From Micromonospora sp. WMMA1947 (GTDB lineage Bacteria > Actinomycetota > Actinomycetes > Mycobacteriales > Micromonosporaceae), in the NCBI RefSeq assembly GCF_027497355.1, contig NZ_CP114909.1, positions 4,731,001 to 4,795,000 of the forward strand: a stretch of DNA of 64,000 bases, written 5' to 3'. This document shows, piece after piece, positions 54,962-62,219 of the stretch. The translations under genes and the position numbers were made by a program. Positions within the stretch are counted from its first letter, which is position 1. Each line of letters begins with the position of its first letter. Under the pieces are notes generated by a model that made no database searches, was not told where the DNA came from, and saw only the letters and a list, made by a program, of their open reading frames with translations.

Positions 54962-54991
54962 CGGGCCGCCGGCGTGAGTGCCGGCGGCCCG
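54962..54991. terminator. Bidirectional terminator
   Basis: Perfect 12-bp arms CGGGCCGCCGGC (54962-54973) and inverse (54980-54991) between the convergent STAS and FKBP genes. Confidence 0.8.
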
Positions 54992-55008
54992 ATGTGAACG
55001 CGTTGCGC

Positions 55009-55377
55009 TCAGCGCACGCCGAGCAGGTCCACCACGAACACGAGCGTCTCGTTGGGCTTGATGACGCCGCCCGCGCCCCGGGCGCCGTAGCCCAGGTGCG
55101 GCGGGATGGTGAGCTTGCGCCGGCCGCCGACCTTCATGCCCACGACGCCCTGGTCCCAGCCGGCGATGACCTGGCCGCCGCCGAGCGGGAACTCGAACGT
55201 CTCACCCCGGTTCCACGAGGCGTCGAACTCGCGGCCGTTCGAGTGGGCCACGCCCACATAGTGCACGCTCACCAGTTGGCCCGGGCGGGCCTCCGGGCCG
55301 TCGCCGACGGTGATGTCCTCGACCACCAGATCGGCGGGCGGCGCGCCCTCGATCGGGCCGACCTCGGGCTTGTCCAT
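55009..55377 (-). CDS. FKBP-type peptidyl-prolyl isomerase
   Basis: 122 aa. Core motifs: VSVHYVGVAHSNGREFDASW, ETFEFPLGGGQVIAGWDQGVVGM shortened: GGGQVIAGWDQG, and RRKLTIPPHLGYGARG. It is a single FKBP domain with no signal peptide, so a cytosolic folding catalyst. Monocistronic, with a cggtctcc region upstream providing ggagacc as ribosome site. Confidence 0.94.
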   Translation of the reverse strand: MDKPEVGPIEGAPPADLVVEDITVGDGPEARPGQLVSVHYVGVAHSNGREFDASWNRGETFEFPLGGGQVIAGWDQGVVGMKVGGRRKLTIPPHLGYGARGAGGVIKPNETLVFVVDLLGVR

Positions 55378-55483
55378 GAACGGTCTCCTCGGGTGCTGAC
55401 GGTGTGGTCACCGTCGATCCTGCCGGATCGCGACCGGCCGATACGCGCCGGTCCCCGCACACCGGCGTGGCGGGGACACGAAA

Positions 55484-55517
55484 GAGGCGGGCGTCGCCTG
55501 TCGGCGACGCCCGCCTC
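55484..55517 (-). terminator. Terminator of the doxX-like gene
   Basis: Perfect 15-bp arms GAGGCGGGCGTCGCC (55484-55498) and inverse (55503-55517), 4-nt loop; on the minus strand it is followed by CTTTCG. Confidence 0.88.
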
Positions 55518-55529
55518 CGGGCGAGCTGG

Positions 55530-56102
55530 TCACTTCAGCCAGGGGAGACGCTGGACCAGGGGGAGCTTCGCCCAGACTCGGCCGAGGCCGAGGGTGTTGC
55601 CGGCGCCCACCAGGGCCAGACCGGCCAGCAGACCCGCGTAGATGAGGTGGTCGTCCATGAAGGGGTTGTTCGCCGGGGGCAGCACGGCCGTCCACATCAG
55701 GACCAGGAGCAGCCCGCCGGCGACGGCGGCGATCCGGATGCCGATGCCGAGCATGAGCGCGACACCGATGCCGAGCAGGCCGAGCATGAACAGCCAGTCC
55801 GCCCAGGCCGCGCCGGCCAGGTTCTGGTAGAAGCCCGCGAACGGTCCCTCGACGGCGTTGCCGAGGAAGCCCTTGGTCGGGCTGCCGCCGTTGATCCAGG
55901 CGTTCTTCGCCGGGGTCTCGTGGCCGAGGCCGAACATCTTGTCGAGGAAGGCCCAGAGGAACACCCAGCCCAGGGCGAGCCGCAGACCGGCCCAGACGTA
56001 CCGGGTGGCCTTCTGGCGGGTGGTCTCGGTGTGCGCCGCCGGAGCGGTGGTGACGGCGGGGGTCCGCTTGACGGCGGGGGTCCGCTCGATTGTCGCGGTC
56101 AT
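55530..56102 (-). CDS. DoxX-family membrane protein
   Basis: 190 aa. After a ~35-residue Thr/Pro/Ala-rich N terminus come about four hydrophobic helices: YVWAGLRLALGWVFLWAFLD, WLFMLGLLGIGVALMLGIGI, AVAGGLLLVLMWTAVL and LIYAGLLAGLALVGAG. The layout is that of DoxX/DoxD proteins, linked to sulfur or redox stress at the membrane; exact role unknown. Divergent from the CBS-BON gene. Confidence 0.85.
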   Translation of the reverse strand: MTATIERTPAVKRTPAVTTAPAAHTETTRQKATRYVWAGLRLALGWVFLWAFLDKMFGLGHETPAKNAWINGGSPTKGFLGNAVEGPFAGFYQNLAGAAWADWLFMLGLLGIGVALMLGIGIRIAAVAGGLLLVLMWTAVLPPANNPFMDDHLIYAGLLAGLALVGAGNTLGLGRVWAKLPLVQRLPWLK

Positions 56103-56328
56103 TGTCTCCACGTCCCTTCCTTGCCTCGCACCGCGCTTCCCGGTGGCACATTCATTCCACCGCCGCGCCGTCTCCCGGAGCAGGGCCGAGCGGTGCCCTC
56201 CTGACCGGGTCCTTGGTCCCGTCCGGACCCGGTCCGGTCGGCCCGTCGCGGCCGGTCCGCCGCCCCTGACCAGGGCGTACGCCGGCGGCCTACCGTCGCA
56301 GGTGAAGACCCGGCACGAGGAGGTCGTG

Positions 56329-57027
56329 ATGAGGACGTGGCAGGTGGCAGACGTGATGACCAGGGACGTCGCCACGGTGACGGCGGAGACGCCGTACCGC
56401 GAGATCGTCGACGTGCTGGTGCGGCAGCGGATCAGCGGCGTGCCGGTGGTGGACTCGTTCCGCCGGGTGCTCGGGGTGATCTCCGAGGCGGACCTGCTGC
56501 ACAAGGTGGAGCGGACCGGCCACCCGGACGAGCGGCGGGTCTTCGAGGGACGGCGTCGCCGTACCGCGCGGGAGAAGGCGGGCGCGCTCGTCGCGCGGGA
56601 CCTGATGACCGCCCCGGCGGTCACCACCCACGAGCGGGCCACGCTCGCGGCGACCGCCCGGATGATGGACCACGAGGCGGTCAAGCGGCTGCCCGTGCTG
56701 GACGACCTGGGCCGCCTGGCCGGCATCGTCACCCGCGGTGACCTGCTGCGCGTGCACCTGCGTACCGACGCGGAGATCCGCGAGGAGGTCGTGCGCGAGG
56801 TGCTTCGCCGGGTGCTGTCCGTACGCGACGGTCTGGTCACGGTCCAGGTCCGCGGCGGCGAGGTCACCATGGACGGGCGGCTGGACCGGCGCAGCGCCGT
56901 CGACCTGGCCGGCCGCCTCGCCGCCCAGGTGGCGGGCGTGGTCGCGGTGCACAACGCCATCGGGTACGACGTGGACGACACCACGCTGATGGAGCTGGAC
57001 CCGGTGCACGCCACCCCGGTCGCCTGA
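56329..57027 (+). CDS. CBS-CBS-BON domain protein
   Basis: 232 aa. Two CBS domains (WQVADVMTRDVATVTAETPY ~1-60; ARDLMTAPAVTTHERATLA ~88-145) followed by a BON domain (~150-220, VTMDGRLDRRSAVDLAGRLA). CBS pairs bind adenine nucleotides; BON binds membranes or phospholipid. Often found beside universal-stress or redox genes in actinomycetes. Ribosome site gaggagg before ATG 56329. Confidence 0.9.
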   Translation: MRTWQVADVMTRDVATVTAETPYREIVDVLVRQRISGVPVVDSFRRVLGVISEADLLHKVERTGHPDERRVFEGRRRRTAREKAGALVARDLMTAPAVTTHERATLAATARMMDHEAVKRLPVLDDLGRLAGIVTRGDLLRVHLRTDAEIREEVVREVLRRVLSVRDGLVTVQVRGGEVTMDGRLDRRSAVDLAGRLAAQVAGVVAVHNAIGYDVDDTTLMELDPVHATPVA

Positions 57028-57051
57028 GCGCCGCCACCCGGGCCTCACCTC

Positions 57052-57774
57052 TCAGGTGGGGCCCGCGGTGGCGAGCTGGGCGGTGAGCAGCGCCGGCGCC
57101 TCGGCCAGCGAGGGGCCGTACCAGGTGAGGTGCCGGCCGGAGACCAGCGCCGCGGGTACGCCGGGGAACGCCTCCGGCCCGTCGTCGGCGGTGAACCGGT
57201 ACGGCTCGTCGGGCAGCACCACCAGCTCCGGCGCGCGGGCGCGCAGCTCGTCCAGGCCGGGCCGGGGATAGCGTTCCGGGTCGCCGGCCCAGCCGTTGCG
57301 TACGCCGAGCCGGGCCAGCACGTCCCCGGCGAACGTGTCCCGGCCCAGCACCACCCACGGGCGCCGCCACACCGGCACCACGGCGGTGCGCACGCGTTCG
57401 GGCGCCGGCAGCGCGGCCCAGGCGTGGCGGGCGTCCCGCAGCCACCGCGGCTCGGCCGGCACGCCGAGCGCGACGACCAGCTCGCCGAGCTGGTCGAGGG
57501 CCTCCGGGACGGTACGCGGGAAGGTGACCCGGACCGGCACCCCGGCCGCGCGCAGCGCCTCGGCGTCGGCGAGCCGGTTCTCCTCCTCGTTGAGCAGCAC
57601 CAGATCCGGCTCCAGCGCGAGCACCCGGTCCAGGTCCGGGTACTTCGTCCCACCGACCCGGGCGACGTCCAGCCCGGCCGGATGGGTGCACCAGTCGGTC
57701 GCACCGACCAGCACCTCCGGGCGGGTGGCCGCGACCGCCTCGGTCAGCGACGGCACCAGCGACACCACCCGCAC
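57052..57774 (-). CDS. Helical-backbone substrate-binding protein (BtuF/cobalamin-binding-like)
   Basis: 240 aa from GTG 57774, with a strong ggaaggag ribosome site. RVVSLVPSLTEAVAA, VGATDWCTHPAG, GGTKYPDLDRVLALEPDLVL and the late LVVLPDEPYRFTADD are those of the BtuF-like class III binding proteins. There is no signal peptide or lipobox, so it is cytosolic and not an ordinary ABC binding protein; such orphan forms are common in actinomycetes and their ligand is not established. Confidence 0.85.
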   Translation of the reverse strand: MRVVSLVPSLTEAVAATRPEVLVGATDWCTHPAGLDVARVGGTKYPDLDRVLALEPDLVLLNEEENRLADAEALRAAGVPVRVTFPRTVPEALDQLGELVVALGVPAEPRWLRDARHAWAALPAPERVRTAVVPVWRRPWVVLGRDTFAGDVLARLGVRNGWAGDPERYPRPGLDELRARAPELVVLPDEPYRFTADDGPEAFPGVPAALVSGRHLTWYGPSLAEAPALLTAQLATAGPT

Positions 57775-57806
57775 CGCGTCTCCTTCCCCCGGGACCGGAC
57801 CGGCCG

Positions 57807-58898
57807 TCAGCGGGCCGGGGCGGCCACGGCGCCGGCGTTCTCCGGCGGCAGGCCCGCGACCGGCAGGCCCTTGCGTACCGCCCAGTCGACAGCGGCACGC
57901 AGGTCCGCGGTGGGCAGCGGCCGCCGGGTCGTCACCCCGACCGCCGCGTGCACGATGTACGCCATGAACGGGTACGACCGGGCCAGCGCGCCGATCGCGT
58001 CGTGCAGCCGGCGTACCACCTCCAGCGCGGCCGGTTCGTCGAGTCCCGGCAGGACGAGCTGGAACTCGTTCTCGGTGACGCGCACCGCGCGGTCGACCGG
58101 CCGCAGCGCCGCCGTGATCGCGGTGAGCACGGCGTGCCCCTCCCGGGCGACGCCGCGGCGGCCGAAGCGTTCCGGCGAGCCGGGCGGTGCGTCCACCCGG
58201 ATTCCGACCAGCGCCACGGGCAGCGTGCCGGAGGCGGTGACGCCGTCCGCGCCGGACCACCGGGCCAGGCCGGGCTCGTCCAGCATCGTCTCGGCCGGCT
58301 GCGCCGGCAGGTGGGTCCGGTCGCCGCGGCGGGCCAGCATCCGCAGCGCCGCCTCGGCGCGCGGTTCACCCGGCCCGGCCGGGATGTCCCGCACCCGGGC
58401 GATCGCCTCGTCCAGCGCGGTGCGTGCCGCGGCGGGCAGCCGCTCGGCGAGCTGCTCGCGCAGCCGGATCGTCTCGTGCAGCGCCTCGTCGCGCCGGAAA
58501 CCCCAGCGTCCCTCGAACAGCCGGCCGGCTTCGAGCGTCGGGGCGGGCGCCACCTCGGCCCGGTCGTGTGCGACGAGAGTGGCGCCGAACCGCGGGCTCA
58601 GCGCCACCACCGTCCACTCCCGGGCCAGCGCCTCCGTCTCGTCCAGCGTCACCCCGTAGATCCCCTCGGGCAGGTCCGGCGGCGGCCCGCCGACCATCGC
58701 CACCACCGTCACGGCGGCGCGGCCGGCGATGCGCCGGTAGACCTCGCGCTCGCGGGCGAAGTACGGCAGGCGCTGGAACAGCGCGAGCACGACGAGTGGG
58801 CCGTCCTCGGCCTCGGCGAGCGCGGCGCGTTCGATGGCGTGGGAGACGGCGACGAGACTGCGTTTGGTGAACTGTTCCGGGGTCCGTCCGCTGGGCAC
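57807..58898 (-). CDS. DICT sensory domain plus degenerate GGDEF domain protein
   Basis: 363 aa. Residues ~1-150 (FTKRSLVAVSHAIERAALAE, then LVVLALFQRLPYFARER) fit the DICT domain found in diguanylate cyclases and two-component proteins. Residues ~215-340 resemble a GGDEF fold (HAVLTAITAALRPVDRAVRV, then a helix-strand pair), but the catalytic GG[DE]EF loop reads TENEFQLV. It therefore probably lacks cyclase activity and may bind a nucleotide or protein. It lies 33 bp upstream of the binding-protein gene and is probably cotranscribed with it. Confidence 0.75.
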   Translation of the reverse strand: MPSGRTPEQFTKRSLVAVSHAIERAALAEAEDGPLVVLALFQRLPYFAREREVYRRIAGRAAVTVVAMVGGPPPDLPEGIYGVTLDETEALAREWTVVALSPRFGATLVAHDRAEVAPAPTLEAGRLFEGRWGFRRDEALHETIRLREQLAERLPAAARTALDEAIARVRDIPAGPGEPRAEAALRMLARRGDRTHLPAQPAETMLDEPGLARWSGADGVTASGTLPVALVGIRVDAPPGSPERFGRRGVAREGHAVLTAITAALRPVDRAVRVTENEFQLVLPGLDEPAALEVVRRLHDAIGALARSYPFMAYIVHAAVGVTTRRPLPTADLRAAVDWAVRKGLPVAGLPPENAGAVAAPAR

Positions 58899-59005
58899 GG
58901 GCAGAGCCTAGAGGGACAGGCGCGGTTGCGCACCGGCCGGCCGGGGGGTGCGTGCCGCACCGCCTACACTCGGGCGTCGACCGGACGAGGGGGGATCGGG
59001 GCGAG

Positions 59006-59872
59006 ATGACGAGCACAGGCAGCGCGACCGCGTCCTGGCTGCGGCCGATCCCGCCCGGCGCCGCGCCGTGTCTGACCCGCGCGGGCCACCTCGGTCACGC
59101 CGGCCGGCGGCTCGGCGACCTGGTGCAGGGCCGCCCGCCGGGTGTCACGGGCAGTCAGTGGAGCACCGCCGGACGGGCGTCGCTCGACCTGGTGGTCTGC
59201 GCCGCCGACACCGGGCTGCCGCGCTTCGCGGTGCGGTTCACCGCGCCCGCCGGCGACGGATCGCCCGCCCGGCGGGCCGAACGGCTGACCGACGCCGTCT
59301 GCGCCGCCGTGGGCCTGCCGCTGCTGCGTGTCGAGTCGCCGACGCTGGGCGGCGCGGAACAGGTCCGCCGGTTCGTCGAGTACGTGCTGGACGCGCGGGC
59401 CTACGCCGACGGCACCGACCCGGACGCCGGTGACGCGGTCGGCTTCCGGGACATCATCGGCCGGCTGCCGGACGGCCGTCGCGGGCCGGTGAACGACCTC
59501 GGCGCGCTGGCCCGGGTCGAGGCGGTCGAGGCGTACGTGGCGGGCCGGATCGTCGACCCGATCGTGCGCGGGCTGCACGTGCGCTGGACCGGCGGCCCGG
59601 CGGAGGGCTGGGCCTGGGCCGAGGTGCGGCCCGGCCGCTGCCTGCTGGAGCGGGTACGGCTGACCTCGCGCGGCTTCTCCTGCGGCGTCGACCCGGGGCG
59701 GCTCGCCGAGGATCTGGCCGTGGCGGCGCTGGGGGAGCGGCTGCGTGACCTCGACGCCGCCGCACCGTCCGAGGTGGACCGGGACGAGATTCTCCGGCGG
59801 GTACGCGCGCTCGCCGCGCAGCGGGATTCCTTCAACGGCGGGTTCGCCTTCGAGCACCTCTGCGCCGACTGA
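59006..59872 (+). CDS. DUF2726-like domain protein
   Basis: 288 aa. Residues ~50-120 (LVVCAADTGLPRFAVRF, then LTDAVCAAVGLPLLRVES) have the pattern of DUF2726/nuclease-like domains (a conserved strand, then a helix, then G-L-P-L-L-R/V). The C-terminal ~120 residues show no motif I know. No signal peptide. Function unknown. ATG 59006 follows gggatcggggcgag. A T-rich terminator follows. Confidence 0.6.
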   Translation: MTSTGSATASWLRPIPPGAAPCLTRAGHLGHAGRRLGDLVQGRPPGVTGSQWSTAGRASLDLVVCAADTGLPRFAVRFTAPAGDGSPARRAERLTDAVCAAVGLPLLRVESPTLGGAEQVRRFVEYVLDARAYADGTDPDAGDAVGFRDIIGRLPDGRRGPVNDLGALARVEAVEAYVAGRIVDPIVRGLHVRWTGGPAEGWAWAEVRPGRCLLERVRLTSRGFSCGVDPGRLAEDLAVAALGERLRDLDAAAPSEVDRDEILRRVRALAAQRDSFNGGFAFEHLCAD

Positions 59873-59912
59873 GCCGTCCTCGTCCGAGGACGGCGACTTT
59901 TCGATTTTTTTC
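59873..59912 (+). terminator. Rho-independent terminator
   Basis: Arms GCCGTCCTCG (59873-59882) and CGAGGACGGC (59885-59894), then a T-rich tail (ctttt ... atttttttcc), unusually classic for this GC-rich genome. Confidence 0.85.
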
Positions 59913-60126
59913 CGATCTCCGGTTGAACCTTCGCCGACGGCGCTCCGTACCTCATCGGGAATGGACGCAGATCTTCCCCGCCGCGCCCGGACGGCGCGGA
60001 GACGGTGCGGAAAGGGCACCGTCGGCCATTGACGCGCGACTGAGCGTCGCAGTGATCTCACACCCCGAATTCGTCGGTCCGCCGGGATCACCAGTCAACT
60101 ACCGGATCGAGAAGGAGAGCAATTCG

Positions 60127-61431
60127 ATGCGCAGGTCCACACGGGCGCGCCGGTCATCCGGTAACGCGCGGAGCAAGCGGTTGCTGGCAGTGGTCGGCAC
60201 GCTCGCGGTCTTCGGCGGCATCGTCGCCGTCACCCAGATCTCGTCCGCCCAGGACCGGCGGACGACCACCCGCGCCGCGTCGGCGTCCTGCGTGCCCGCG
60301 AGCTCGGGGGCGACCGCCCCGGACGGTCAGGGCAGCACCACCCGTACCTGGCAGAACGGCCGGTGGGTCCGCAACCACTGGGGCGACGGCCAGATGTCGC
60401 CGGCCGAGTGCCAGCAGACCAACGCGGGCGGCGCCGGCGCCGGCACCCCGACCGTGGCCTGCCCGGACGTCCGCAGCCGGCTGCCGCAGGTGCCCGACCG
60501 GGCCCGCGCCGAGGTGGACCGCACCCTGGCGTTGCTGCAGTCCCAGATCGCGGATGCGAACCGGCGGCTCGCGGCGGAGGGCCGCAACGGCGGTGACTTC
60601 ATCAACAACGCGATCCTGCGTCCGCTCGCGGACAAGCGGACCGCGGCGCTCAACCGGATCGCCACCGCCATCGGCCGGGTCGCCCAGCGCCCGCAGGGCC
60701 TGAACCAGCTCGCCCAGTGCGCGCTGACCGACGCCCCCGGCACCGGTGGCGGCCAGAACGGCGGCAACAACAACGGCGGTCAGAACGGCGGCAACAACAA
60801 CGGCGGCCAGAACGGCGGAAACACCGGCGGCAACAACGGTGGCGGGAACAACAACGGCGGTGGCCAGAACAACGGCGGCGGCAACGGCCTGAACGTGCTC
60901 GCCAAGGACTGCTCCGGCAGCCAGCTCCAGGCGCACGACGGTTTCCAGAACGGCAACCGGTGCGTGAGCACCGCGTTCGGTGAGGTCGGCGCCGCGGCGA
61001 ACAACCCGTCGCTGCTGATCACGCAGTTCCCGAACCAGGTGCGGCGCAACCAGCCGTTCACGCTGCGGGTCACCACCAAGAACCTGGTGCGGGACCGCTT
61101 CCTCGCCGCCGGCCAGGGTGGCTACTACCTGGAGAGTTCGCTGCTCAACGGCGAGGGCCTGGTGCGCGGTCACTTCCACACCGCCTGCCGGATGCTCGGC
61201 AGCACCCGGCAGCCTCCGAACCCGCAGGACGTGCCGGCCTTCTTCGTCGCCACCGAGGACGGCCGGGGCGGCAACCAGCCGGACGACGTGCTGATCCAGA
61301 TCCCGGGCCTGGCCCAGTCGGGCGTGGCGCAGTGCGCGGTCTGGGCCGGTGACGGCTCGCACCGCATCCCGATGATGGAGCGGGCGAACCAGACCCCCGC
61401 CATCGACGTGGTGCGCATCCGGGTCAACTGA
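60127..61431 (+). CDS. Secreted protein with Asn/Gly/Gln repeat linker
   Basis: 434 aa. Twin-Arg-rich signal region (RRSTRARRSSGNARSKRLLA, then VVGTLAVFGGIVAVTQISSA). Residues ~100-205 form a helical domain with two Cys; residues ~208-257 are a low-complexity linker of NGGNNNGGQ units; residues ~260-434 form a beta-rich C-terminal domain with a conserved-looking GHFHTACRMLG and SHRIPMMERAN. I do not recognise the family. Likely extracellular and possibly wall-associated. Good ribosome site gaaggagagc before ATG 60127; a hairpin (60001-60023) lies in the leader. Confidence 0.85.
   Translation: MRRSTRARRSSGNARSKRLLAVVGTLAVFGGIVAVTQISSAQDRRTTTRAASASCVPASSGATAPDGQGSTTRTWQNGRWVRNHWGDGQMSPAECQQTNAGGAGAGTPTVACPDVRSRLPQVPDRARAEVDRTLALLQSQIADANRRLAAEGRNGGDFINNAILRPLADKRTAALNRIATAIGRVAQRPQGLNQLAQCALTDAPGTGGGQNGGNNNGGQNGGNNNGGQNGGNTGGNNGGGNNNGGGQNNGGGNGLNVLAKDCSGSQLQAHDGFQNGNRCVSTAFGEVGAAANNPSLLITQFPNQVRRNQPFTLRVTTKNLVRDRFLAAGQGGYYLESSLLNGEGLVRGHFHTACRMLGSTRQPPNPQDVPAFFVATEDGRGGNQPDDVLIQIPGLAQSGVAQCAVWAGDGSHRIPMMERANQTPAIDVVRIRVN
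60742..60893 (+). repeat. In-frame tandem repeat encoding NGG/NNNGGQ units
   Basis: Degenerate tandem copies of ggcggcaacaacaacggcgg-type units, about 27 bp each where best kept (cagaacggcggcaacaacaa starting near 60754 and 60781). It encodes the linker of the secreted protein and may vary in copy number between strains. Confidence 0.85.
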
Positions 61432-61439
61432 CACTGACG

Positions 61440-61486
61440 AACGGCCGCGGCCGTCCGGGGGACTCCTCCGGGCGGCCGCGGCCGTT
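61440..61486 (+). terminator. Terminator after the secreted protein gene
   Basis: Perfect 14-bp arms AACGGCCGCGGCCG (61440-61453) and inverse (61473-61486) with an inner CCGG stem; ends in TTT. Confidence 0.85.
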
Positions 61487-61637
61487 TGCGCGGACCGAAA
61501 CGGCGGGACGTGGTCCCGGAGGAAATTTCATGCCGGCGGTATCCGGTCGGATGAAAGTACCGACCGTAGAAAGCCGATCGGGGCCGCGCCGATTTCTCAG
61601 CGTGACCCCGGGACGCCCGACGGTGAACCGGCGGTGA

Positions 61638-61985
61638 TCAGCGGTTCTTGTACGCCTCGACCACCGACACCGGGATGCGCCCGCGCTCGGAAATCTCGAA
61701 CCCGTTCTTGGCGGCCCATTCCCGGATGGCGCGGTTCTGCTCGCGGTCCATTCCCGAGGTGCTCGGCCGGGTGGTGCGGCGGGCGCCGCGAGGAGCTTCG
61801 GTCGTTCCCCGACCGATTCGCCTGCCAGCGCTGATGTACGGATCCAGGGCCTTGCGCAGGACGCCCGCGTTCTCGTCGGAGACGTCGATCGTGTACGCCG
61901 CGCCGTCCAGGCTGAACTCGACGGTCCGATCGGCCTTTCCGCCGTCGAGGTCGTCGGTCAGAACGGTGATTACTTTCCTTGCCAT
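61638..61985 (-). CDS. lsr2: Lsr2 nucleoid-associated protein
   Basis: 115 aa from ATG 61985 ([16 protein letters not shown]). The N-terminal dimerisation part, the Arg/Thr linker ([13 protein letters not shown]) and the C-terminal DNA-binding part with the AT-hook-like RGR ([19 protein letters not shown]) are all present. Lsr2 binds AT-rich DNA and silences foreign and secondary-metabolite genes. Two Met codons are possible (61991 and 61985); 61985 gives the canonical MARKV start and an 8-nt spacing to gggag. Divergent from lon. Confidence 0.95.
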   Translation of the reverse strand: MARKVITVLTDDLDGGKADRTVEFSLDGAAYTIDVSDENAGVLRKALDPYISAGRRIGRGTTEAPRGARRTTRPSTSGMDREQNRAIREWAAKNGFEISERGRIPVSVVEAYKNR

Positions 61986-62177
61986 CGCCATTACTCCCTG
62001 TGTCGGGCGGGGTGTGGCTAAGAGTTTGACCTACCGCACGGTAATTCCGCAACAATAGCCGACTCTTCCCATTCGGCGGGTCGCGGTAAAGGATGCCGCC
62101 ATTGGGCACGGAGCGTGGGAGCGCGACGTTGAGGAGTGGCGTGGGTCACAACCCGGAACAAGGGACACGTTTTGTTA

Positions 62178-62198
62178 CTTGAGCCAGACACGCTCAAC
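62178..62198 (+). promoter_or_regulatory. HAIR element (HspR operator) before lon
   Basis: CTTGAGC-N7-GCTCAAC, against the HAIR consensus CTTGAGT-N7-ACTCAAG, 22 bp before the lon ATG. The half-sites are inverted except for the last base. HspR represses lon, clpB and dnaK genes in Streptomyces, so heat-inducible lon expression is expected. Confidence 0.8.
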
Positions 62199-62219
62199 CA
62201 ACGTGATGGCAGGTGTTCG

